A program made the translations under genes and the position numbers. The notes under the pieces were generated by a model. That model was given only the letters and a program-made list of their open reading frames with translations. It was not told the origin of the DNA and did not search any database. This document shows positions 34,410-46,400 of a stretch of 64,000 nucleotides of DNA, one piece after another. Position 1 is the first letter of the stretch, and every line of letters starts with the position of its first letter. The stretch is from Undaria pinnatifida. Lineage: Eukaryota > Sar > Phaeophyceae > Laminariales > Alariaceae. The stretch lies in NCBI GenBank assembly GCA_012845835.1, contig JABAKD010000029.1, positions 6,068,405 to 6,132,404 on the forward strand. The letters are read 5' to 3'.

Positions 34410-37400
34410 GTGAGGTGCTACCAACGCCGTTGCGCTTGTCGCGTTACCGACATGGTAAGATACCTGAGCGTTCCCCGACTCCCGGGTGATTATGACCCAT
34501 ACTGTATCAATTGCTGCCATGCTCGGTGCCGGGAGAGTATGAATTATACAACGAGACCTCGGCCGTAGGACTTCCTGCAGACCTGTTATATATGTTCCCC
34601 ATCATGGTGAGGTACAGATTAGTCACTCGTGCGAGATTGGTATGGTACGATAAGATAGCTCGAATATATTAGCGAAAACCTGTGGTACGATAGTACAATA
34701 CCGTAGCCTTCGTCACATACCAACATATCAACGTACGTAACGCGCCATCAAGCGCAGAAAACAGACCACTTTCATCCTCATCACTTTACACGAGGGTTTT
34801 TTATGCCTAAAGTTTGGAAGCAACGTCGACGTGAAATTTTATGTTTTTTTCTCGGCTGCCCACACGGTAAAGATGACCGTGACACCTCCGCGCCACACTA
34901 TAGACAATTCCCATACTTTATGATTGGGACGGTTACCGCTTGCCACTGTCAATCCCTCATGGTGGCCACGCTTTCTATCGGCCGACGATTTGGACGCGAT
35001 GCTGATGCGTGAACAATATTACGATAGCCTGGAAGTGAGGTGCTGTACTTTCATTGCGTTGACTGCGCGAGCTACCTAGTTGTGATGTTCAATCATGTAC
35101 AGAGATAGCCCATTAAAGCACAACTTTACGATTTCACTAACAAGATGTTTGGAACCCTGTGAATGATTTCGTCACAGGTTTTTGCTCGGACTGCTAAACG
35201 GGGTGATAGCGGCATCAAAAAACCTAGTTTCAGATGTGTGCGGGAAGGAGCATGAGACCGTAGGAATGGGCGTCGTCACCAGTGAGTCGCCTCGACAGCG
35301 TTGTATACTTCTTGACTTCAGCCGTGCAGGACAGAGATGGCCTATTTACAGCAATATGAAAGCGCTTAATACGTATTATGCAGTGTGCTTAGTTATGAGT
35401 TGACTGGTCGTCAAGGTGACTAGGATCGCGAGCCACCGATAACGTGTATGGTTTCTTTCAGCGTTGATAAATTCATTCGCTGCCTCCATCCGGTTATCAT
35501 TGGTGCGATTACATTACGTGTCATAAAACGTTGATATTATCTCGATTTCAGGCGTTTAGCGCCACTTGACCCACACCTTCGTGCTTTAAGGTTTCCCATT
35601 TGACTTTCCACTCTAATACCGTCCGCCCCCCCCCCCCCACTTCTCCCCCCCCCCCCCCCCCCCCCCCCCTCTTTCGGGTCACGTTAGGCGCTTAAATTCG
35701 AAAAACGTGTTTTTTTTACCCGTCGTTATTCTGGGCATTGAGATACCTTGGCGCTGTCACTTTGATATTTTCTTCCTAGGGTGTCTAGTGTTTCATTAAG
35801 GGAGCACATTGAACATAAAACGGATAAATATTTAACTTTCATGCGGCGACACAATATTCTTGTCTCGAGATCACGACGCGAGCGTCTGGTTTGGTGTCAG
35901 TACGACCGTGGCTACTGTAAGGGGCACCCCCATTTTCACCACGTACCGACTCCACGCTTGTTGACAACGAACTCCAACTTCTGTACCAGGTAACAAACAA
36001 TCCCATGGCGTCGCATACGGTACCTCCCAATGGAGACATACAAACGGTGTACGCAGCCACTTGCGAACGTGACTCTGAGTAACTGGGAAAGGAAAACGCG
36101 GGTAAACAAGCCTGAAGCCGCGATTCTACACGCAAATTGCCGCAATGTGAATACAAGCCTGAATATGTCCTTTTGTTAATTTTGTAATAATCTGAGTATC
36201 AGATGCCAACTTTGTCAGTGTTACCTTAGTCACGGACTTCTCACCGAAGGAGCGTGTTATTCTCTTGTTGTTGACCTTGATGCGCATCTAGATGATGCGT
36301 CGTCACCACGCACGAGTAAGTTGGTGGCACTATTTAGGGTATAGGACAAACGCAACGTGCGACAACATTAGGACTTCCGTGCCTTACCGTTGTTCGGTGC
36401 GTTATCGAATCAACTAACTCCTGTCTGGACGTTCTTGTTGTTTTTAGGCAGATTATTTGCCACCAAAAAAATCAGGGAATGCTGCTGTTGATCCGTTTGT
36501 TGGTCAGGCCGACAACAGAGATGGCCCAACGATAATGAACCTCACTCTGATATCTGCCTCTTCCCATCTTCTGTCGTTTACTTGGGTGTTGGCCCACGTG
36601 GTGTTTTTACAACTGACCTATAATTTCCAGACGGACTTTTTATTTAACCCCACGTGGTTCCACTTCATCCCTTCTCAACGTGACCGATTCCCGACATGCA
36701 TCATACTGTCACACACACACAAGTGATGTCTCGTTCAATGTCTCCGTCATTGCAAGCGTTCTACATGGATTCTTGCTGCCTCATCGTTACCCCTTGTCAC
36801 AATCACCAGAACTTCGATGTCCACGCGTTAATTTCGACAATACCTTTGAAACGTGGCAGCAGAAAGCAGGCTTCATCGAAACCCTACTGGCGACGACTCC
36901 ATCCTCCATCCTAAGACAAGCTCAGGAAATGTGCTCTACCGGTGTGTGCGTATTCGAATGTCAGATTCAGGAAATCAACCACCAGAATGCCGCTGAAACT
37001 GACGTGGAGCAGGCCGGTACAAAGTCTTTCAATTGAATTTCGAGCGGACCTTCTTCATGGCACCGAACACCCTCACGTTCTCCCATTCCCCCCCCTCGGC
37101 CTGTCACTTGTGTGTTCTCCTTGTGGTGGACCAGTTTCCTGGTCAGTCGGATTGATTCTTGGGCCTGGCGTCGGCGGTGTTTTGGCACAACCGGCAGTAC
37201 ACTACCCTAATTTCTTTTCCGAGAATGGGATTTTTGGAAGGTGACTCGAGTTTTGTGTTAATCGCTTCGATTGTGGTCATTGGCTGGTGCTTGGTTTACT
37301 TTTTCGTTGGTCGAGCGCGAAGCAAGCATTCCGAGCCTATGCGTGTCCAAACCTACGTGTGCCAGCGGCAGCTTTCGATCAACTCATCCGGAAGTGTGTA

Positions 37401-40400
37401 AGTCGAGCTCACACGCGGTAAGGTCCGAAAGTATTGACACTGACACAACTTCCTCATGTTCTTCTGTCGCCTGCCTCAGTATGTAGTGTTGTCTCAACAC
37501 AGCGTGGCTGTTCGGTTACCCCCGGCGCACGTCCTAGACAGACATAGGAAAACATTTTGCATAGAAGAGCCCCTTCCTTGGACGTGGCTGGTTCGGACAG
37601 TGGTGTGGCGCCAACCTTGTACAGACGCGAGACTCCTCATTCAAGCTGCGTGTAAATTTAACCCTCGTCCGGGCGTTCGCTTCCCTGCTGCTGGGGAATT
37701 TCAGGAATCCGTACCTACTGCCCAACGTCGTCGGTGCCGGTTTTGCCCTCTTGGCGTTAACAATGGTGCTCGTTTTCCTCAAGGAGGACCCAACGTCTGA
37801 CAGCGTCCTTGACACGTGAGTACCCTTGATCCCGAATTAGTATCAATTCACGTTCCATGCGCACGCGTACAGCTTTCGAGATGATATTTTCAACGCACGT
37901 GTGCGCTTTCGAACGAGACGTCGTCGCCCCGTTCACGTGCCGTCCCCATCGAGATCATCTGGCACGCGTTTCATGTCAGTTTGCAGACAATCGCAGAGTC
38001 CGAGTGTTTGTTCTCCGAAGCACCTTTGGGCCATCTCACCGTAGGAGTGCAGCAGAAAGTTGATGAGCTCCTGCTATGAGGAACTCCTCTACTTATCTAA
38101 ACCGAAAAATGACGTCGAAGGCATTCGGTAGCACAACCCGACCACGATTCAATTCCTCAGTCTTGAGATACAATGTACTAGTAAGTCTCACTCGTGATAA
38201 AACTTGACTACGCTATACAACCGGTAGTTCCTCACTTGAGTGGAGCTCAATCGGACAGGCACATTATTTGTTAATCCAATAACTGCAACCCCTAACGTGG
38301 GATGGCTCTGTTATAGTGCAGAACAAAAAGGGGAAATGTGTGTATCCCAAGGCCAAATTACTTATATTTGCTTACCTTTTCCTTACGCCAGATACGATAC
38401 CACGACCGTGTCAGAGAGCGCTGACGAGAAGCAGTCGTAATATTTTGAGCAATTGTTTGACCAAAAAGTACACTACCTCAATTGAAAGGAAATGCACCTA
38501 AACTGACAACCACCTCCTGCTACGACGATGCGGCATCGCCGACACAATAACGTGTTCATAATTGTCTCTTGCTTAAACCCAAAGAACTTGAGCCAGCATA
38601 AGCGAATGGTACGGACTTCGCGCTGAAGGCAGAGACAACGGGTGTAGAACGGGGAGGCGATGCCCACGTTTTTGCCCCCGTTGACGGTATGGATCGAACA
38701 TAACTTATGTGTATGTTAGAAGATTCAAGATGGTTCACCGAAACTACTCAAAAGCGCGAACGGTTGGAGATAAATGACCTCTGCGACCAACCCAAACATA
38801 ATTGCCTGAACAGCCTCGATTGAATAGTGTTCCTGTCCAGTATTCGAACCCTACGATACATTACTGGTTACCGCCTCCAGATAAACGAACCTCATACATG
38901 TTGTAGCGCCTGGCACACACTCACTGAATTATCCAGAAAGGACTAGCACTTTGGTAGACTTGCACGCCCTTAAGGGCAACACCTCTGCCGAGTCTGCGTC
39001 GTTTCAATCGTTAAACAAAGCACCTGCTGTGATTTCCAACCACCCCATGAACGGATTATTTAGCCTGCAGGCATTATCTGGGGTAGAAAACAATTGTTCC
39101 ACCATAAAACAGCATTACCATGTGTTTTCTGCATGCAAGGCGCCCAACCTGGCTTGACACTCTCTGTTTGGCGTGTCGTGTGCGCGTGCTTGTTAGTACG
39201 CATAGACCAACCTCACCCGTATTGCCCAAACGCTTCACGGCCAGGAAGCACCCTGCGAAAATACTCTTTTGTAACCAGGGTTAGTGAGCAACTAAAAACG
39301 ACCTTCGTTAATTTTTGTTTTTTTCGGGTGTTTTCGGCTTGATTAATGATTATTTTTATATTATAATATACTGATGGTGATTAGATCAAGAAGACAAAGT
39401 TGCTTCATCAATGACGATTGTTTGATTTTTTGTCGATAACCGGAAGACGTCATCGTCAAGGCTAGGCGAAAAAAACAATCCCAGACCCCCACCCCATTGT
39501 CGCATCTTGTTCCGGGCGGGAGGAGGGGGGCGGGCGGGGGGGGTTCAGGGGGTAGGATCAATCTTGTAAGACGTGTCTTCAATGTCTTAACCCATTTTTC
39601 AGAGAAAGGCACGTCTTGCTCGCTATATCGCGTCTTGGCACGTCTTAACATATTCCAGTCGCAGCTCGTAAGGCGTCTTAGAGGATCGACACGACCACAG
39701 CGAGCAGTGGAAACAAGGAATGAACAGCAGTCCAATCGAGAACTCCAACTTGAATCTTTGTAACCAAACGTTTTCGGGCCTCCAAGCGTTTTCCCCTGTC
39801 ACCGGCAACATTGAACCCGGTTATCCGGCTTTCCGCTGATGGCATTATGCGTCATGTATGTTTGGAGTAGAAGCACACCCAGCACACTCCCCCCACTCCT
39901 ACTCAACCAAAGTTCTCGTAACATCGTCACCACCACACTGCGCCATCCAAGGACACCTACCCAACACAACGTAATAACAAACGAACATCTTTTGCCTTTT
40001 AGCAAAGCTCGAACAAAGCATTTCCGTGCTGCTCCATCGTATATGGTGTGCGTTTTGTCTTCACATTGTACCGTTCGTTCTGTCCAACAACATTATCAAC
40101 ACACCCATTGTTCTTCGTCTTATACAAAATGTGTGGTCACAGACTGTGATACGGTGTATACCAGAAGCAATCGCAATTATTCAATGAAGGTAAAGCAAGT
40201 GAAATGCTAGCGTACCGGGTGAGAAAAAACCATACACGTAAAAACCAGGCTATAAAAGAACAATTTCGAGAATATTTGAACAAAACAATAACACGGCAGA
40301 AGTCCTGAAGAAATGTGATGCAATAAGGTCACCATGTACGTGTCTCATCAAATCCCAACAGCATAGGGAAATGAGAGCATGATGTACGAGCGCGTACATT

Positions 40401-43400
40401 TATTATTATGAGGTTCTTGTTACACATATTCGTGATACACTGACACGTGCTACATAGCCCCACCTAACATCGAAATCTGCCAGAGTCTGCTGCAATTCAC
40501 CCCCCCTCTCCCCCCCCCCCCCACCTCTTTCCCCACCACCGGCACTATCGCCTAAACCTGGCACCACGCGTATAGTGAACCCCTACATCTATGCGACCTA
40601 AAATGTTGTTTAAAAACTCTTTCGACCCCCCAACCCCCGCCTGCCCCCCCCCACCCCACTCCCGCCGTCTCGAACGCTCCGCTCTCTCCTCACTGGTTGT
40701 ACGACTTACAGGATAGGATTTATAGCTTTAACGCACAGATTAAGCTGCCCCGCCGGTCCCGCCCCCTCCCCGCCCCCTCCCTTCACTCTCGATCGAAACC
40801 AGCCCCCCACGTCCTTAAAAACTCCGCCCTCTTATTCGACTTACAGGATTCACTTGATAAACTGATGCATTTTCTTCCTTAGCTGTCAGATTATGTCCCC
40901 CTCAAAAACGGGCTTTATAGTTTCCGCGCACAGACGGACTAACATCACCCTCTTGACCCTGATAGCTACACTGTTGTTGCAAGGGGGGTGGCCGACCTAT
41001 ATCCTTAATGAGGATACACAACCCGTAATTCGCGCGATCGAAGTATCGCACACAACTTGCAAATATGAGTTTCGACAAAATCTTCAACCTCGAAGCTGGA
41101 GTGTAATCATATTTTAATAATAATGTTAATATTTGTACGTTTACACGATACAAGTATGTCATACTTCGAAGTATTGTTCTTCTGTGTGTTCACTTGTTTA
41201 TTATATTCTACACGCAGTAGTTGTGTGGCAATAGCTGCGTATGGTGTTGGCGGTTTTCCTGCTGGAGGCACCTGATACGCTGTCACGACAGGCTTCAACT
41301 TCTTCCGTCAGTTGTGTTTGATATTTTTAACCCAGGCTACGGTAGGGGGGTCCCCTGTGGGCCTTATTTTTCAGTGGATACGGGACATAACCGCTTTGTT
41401 CCTTTGCGATCTTACGTTTTCTTCGTGTTTTATATTGCCCAAATCAATCCGCAATGCAAATGTGATCTATGCTGCGCCAAAACAACTGCCTTAACCATTT
41501 ATATCCGTGGGGTACATAGCCACTCGAGAGGCTTAAACACACCAGTGAAAATGGTGATACCCCCCTTACCGTAGCCTTGGTCTTTCCATGTTTTCAGTAC
41601 TATCTAAGACGACTCCACGACTTGCAAGACGAATCTAAGACGCGCTGAGATGCATTTAACATGCTCTTAAAACGTGAAAAGTGGATTAAACGCGACAAGA
41701 CGGATCCAAGACCAATTTAAGACGTGCTAAGACGAATCTAAGACGCGCGAAGAAGCACTAAATGCGTTCTAAGACGCAACACATAGGTTTAGGTGAATCA
41801 TATTTGCGCGTTTTACTCCACGTTATATTCGCCTGCGGCGGGCTCATTCTCCACTAAGCTCCATTTCTATATCTGAGGTACACTCTACTCGCATCGCTTG
41901 TCTTGGAAAATTGGACCTATTTGGTGAGGAAGGGGCTACTACATATAATTTAGGACGGATATAGTGAAACGTCTGTTAATTATGTTGCGTAAGATTGTAA
42001 AATATGTCCTGCCCACGCTTAATTTAAACCCTATGAACCGCTGTTTTGTATTGGTTTCAGGCCATATGTACTACGTGTGCGGCCTAATAACTACATGAAC
42101 ATTATGCGCGTAATCACACGTAGTTTTTCCGCACAGGGCCACCGCACAACGGTCACACGGGAGCGAACCCCAGCAGTGGCTACCCCGCAGGCATTAGGAG
42201 ATATATATATATATATTGGACACTAAGGTTTTTAGTAATCCCATTTTCGAACACTCCACCCTCTCCTCACTGGTTGTATGACTTACAGGATATACATGAT
42301 AAACTGATGCATTCATTTTACACCCGTCAGATATGTCCCTGTAAAGGACTTATAGTTTGCCCCCCCCCCCCCCTCCCCCCCCCGAACGCTTCCTCCCTCC
42401 CCACCACCCGCACCGTCGCTTAGACCTAGCACCACGTGTATCGCCAAGCTCCAAACTGATATACATTTATGCGACCTAACGCTGTTAGAACCCCGCTCTG
42501 CCCCCTTCGAACACTCCGCCTGTTCCTCACACGTTATACGACTTACCGGATACACTTCATATATTGATGCATTTTCTTCCAAGGCTGTCAGATTTTGTCC
42601 CACTCAAAAACGAGTTATATAGTTTCCGCGCACAGACTGACTAACATCACCCTGTTGACCTTAGTAGCTACACTGTAGTTTGGGAGTCGCTGACTTTTAT
42701 CTCAATGAGCACGCACAGCCCGTAGTACGAGCGATCGGAGTGTCACACACAAGGTTGCAAATATGAGTTTAGACTAAATGTTAGATCTCACAGCTGGAGC
42801 GTATTTTTCACTTATAATCTAGGATAAGAGTATGCCTATTCTAAATCCAATTTTGAAAGCTAAGGAAGAGCGGTTATGCTGTTTTCTTCTTTTTGATTTT
42901 GCAGTGGCTCTGGGTGACGCTCGCGCAAATGACCCCCCTGTTCCTTGCGGCCATAGGCCTTCGTGCGGTTTTAATTTTTCGACAGTAACCTTTGAGGGGA
43001 TGGTTAGCTTCCTTGCCATCAGCTCACCACCTAACGTGTTTTGGTCGGTGAGGTGCAGTCACTCGTGCGAGTATGACGGCTCAGACCGGATTGTTAAAAC
43101 TGGAGCGGTAACCTCTACCGTAGCGTTGGTCCAATACTATACCTGGTATACTTTATCGTATAAACTATTTAGTATGCCATGTCCGAAGTCTATATTTTAT
43201 AGAGTGGTAGGTTGTGGAGTAGTTTGATGGTCTCTTATTCCCGGAGATGTTGGATCACATAGGTTGCAGAGTACCCGTGGCCCGCGACGGTCTCCCATCT
43301 GCGGACACTCGTCTTTGGGGAGGAGCTGGCCAGAGCACTGGGCGGTAAGGGATCTAGAAACTAAGCAAACTCTGTTGTCAACATTTTGCTCCATTTATTT

Positions 43401-46400
43401 GACTACGCAGACATGCTTACATATTGACCCATCAAATGTAGTAGTACGTGGTCAATGTCGACCTGGGGACCGACCGCTGCAATGGAAAGATACCTATGCC
43501 TCTGTAACGGTCACTCACACAAGGGTTTCTTCGGTGTTATATCAATACATATGGTAAAGGAGTTGCCTGTTGTCTACCGGATGCCTTCTGACTGACCGAA
43601 TAGCCGAGCCGGTCGTTCAGGCGTGCGATAATACCTTCAAGCTATAAACATGACAACTGCTATGAATCATAACGCCCCAACGGAGAAGAGGGGACATCAT
43701 CACACAAGCCTACTTAGAAGGGCCGTAAATGCTGATCCACAAAAATATCGGGTAGAATAAAATCTATCCTGCGTTTTCAGAGAATGGATCGAAGATGAGG
43801 CGCTTCACAACCCACTCTTACACCTACTTCGAACTAGCCAGCGGGAAACCAGTTGGACGGATGCAAAGCAAAGAAGGCAACAAACACCCCACATACCAGT
43901 GCGTGAAACCAATTGAACACGTATGATGCTTAGTCATTGAAACGCGTAAAATGCGAAGCCGAAGTCAAACATCCGAACATACCAGCACTACTTCACGTGA
44001 AAAACAACGTCCAACGTTACGCGAACAAGGCGAACTAGAAACCAAAAGTGCGAACATTCCGGTACGTGGAAGTGAATAGGACGCGTACAAGGCGAATCAG
44101 ACACCGAGAGTGCGAACAGTTTGGTGAGCGAAATCCAGAAGAGTATGCTAGTATTACCGCCAAGCTGCAAACGAATAACAAAATGATTGTGGGAGCAGTG
44201 TCGATCGAGTAACAACATGAGCTATACCACTATTGACCGATGGAGGCGATACCATTATACGCTGGGTTGCTCAAGTTCAAATTTCACCTTCTATTTGTGA
44301 CAGCAACAACGCACGTATTGTTACGTGTGTCGTTTCCACAACACCTTGCTGATCATTTGACGCAACAAGGAAAGCTTGACGAGGCTGTTCGAAATGAGTA
44401 CTATTGTTTGAGATTATATTTTGGGGAGGGGGCGGCCGAAGGAAAGAAGATGGAACGTGGGCCCATTTTGTTTTTGCCAGCCCTTGGCTGACTCGCAAGT
44501 GTTTTGCTGTCGAAGCCTCGTCTGCAGAATCGGACCGTTTGTTCTCGCAGGCCGGCTTAGTGGTGGTGTCGAATAGTAGCCGCGTGTCAGGGGACACAGC
44601 GGCAGACATCTTATCCCTCCGCCGCCAGAGCGTCAAACACCACAATTTGGAGCTGTGTGATAATTTTGCTGTACATGGCGTCGTTGGTGGTGTGTCAGTT
44701 TCTGTAAGCATGTCGTTGGTACGTTGATCGTGAATACCTAGAAGGAACGCGATGAGAAATGTTATCATGTGAGTGAGACACGTGCTGCTGTTGCCCTAGA
44801 GCGTCGAGGGTTTTTGAGCAGAAGATGGATGGAGGAAAGAATTTGCAAACACTTTTTTTTGTGTTATATTCCATCGCACAGCTGCACATACATGCAACGG
44901 CGTTTCTTGTAGCTGTTTTGTAGTTGATGTGTACAAATGATTCCCCTCTACTTTGTCCAAGACAACGAGCGCGGCGGTCTCCATGTTGCTGACGTGCTGA
45001 CTGAGGCTTACAGCCGTGCTGCGCTATAGAAGACACAAAATAAATATTTTTACCTAAAATTCCAACAATAATATATAATCACCAAATTTGCGTTGATAGA
45101 GTAATCATGATAATGTTTGAGATACATATGACGGCGGGAAAATAATCGTGAGTATGAGTAAAACAATCATCATTTGCAACCGTGATTAAAAATACTTTTT
45201 TTGGATGATGTCCAACCGTGATTGTAACGGTCTACCTCAAGCATTTTAATAGGTCTTTGCTGTCGTATATATGCTCTGGATCCCGATGATCCACCGGAAG
45301 TAGTTATTTGCTGCGCGTAAATACTTACTCGCGTTAGTTTCTTAAACGAGGTCCCCATCATTCACCTCCCTATTTTTTCGGTTTCAAGTGCGATGGCGTG
45401 GTACGCTTCTTGGTTCCACCTCGACGACGCCAACGCCAACGAAGACATCGACGATGGTGGCGAAGCAAAGCACACACCAAGGGAGATGGCCATCTCCGAG
45501 CTTCCACGGCAGGCTCATAGCGAAAGACAACGGTCGTGGATGGACACAGAGACAACCCATGCGTACGACGCGCCGATTGGCACAAGGACGGCCTCCGAAA
45601 ACCATTGGCGCGATGTGGAGCCCGTCAATCTACCGAGCTTGCTGGCGCAGAAGCACATCCGCGTTCTCCTACTGATCGAAGCACTCTTTTCGGTGCGTGA
45701 CCTTCCCGCGATGTAATTTGTTGTCGACGTTTATTTCCGGTGTGCCTTGCGTGCAGGACTTGAAGGAGTGGGGGCTGTTGAACCCAGGGAAGCCGAATAG
45801 ATAACCATTCTAATTTGGTTGCGATACATATTTCGGGTGGCGGTTTTAACTGTTCGTCGTATGTCACCCTTTTAAACAGAACATTTGTCAATCTGTAGCC
45901 GGAGGTTGTATGAGGCCCATTGTTCAGTTTGGCGACCAAGCATACGGGTCCACAAACCATTCGATACGGCGTCCGCTGACCCGGACACTTGAACCGTGAT
46001 GACATGGCTCCCTCGTAATGCTCGCATTCTCCGCGTGTCCTTCATAGTTCGTATTCACAGGGTTCAATGAGATTTACAGTCTGTGGGCTCTCAGCACCGT
46101 CGCCAGGGGGGGTCTAGATTGGTCAAGCGTCCAGATCGGGAAGGTAGGATCAACGCCTCTTGCGACACCCTCGTTTTAACGAACTAAAGGATCCTTTGCG
46201 TGTAGATTTCGGTCGTTGTCCAGGCTTGGTTTAGTTCTCCGTTCTTTCGTTTCCGCCCCGACGAAGATGGAGTTAGAGATACGATGTACCAGAAGAGGGT
46301 ATCTTCCTTTGTCTCTGCTTTCGCAGGGCACAGGACCTGCAGCGCGTAATTCGTTCGTGTCAGGCCATACCCGATCCGTATTTGTTTTTTTGAGATTCGC

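Larger units (their letters stand above)
37816..45388 (+). other. 7.6-kb ZIFL intron filled with mobile-element remnants
   Basis: Donor GTGAGTACCC, acceptor TTTTTTCGGTTTCAAG. From left to right it holds a CGTCTT motif array, GCR copy 6, a MITE, an AAGACG motif array, a TA repeat, GCR copy 7, a partial MITE, a degenerate tandem repeat and a hAT fragment, each listed separately. 37816-39490 and 44730-45388 show no recognisable feature. Confidence 0.75.
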
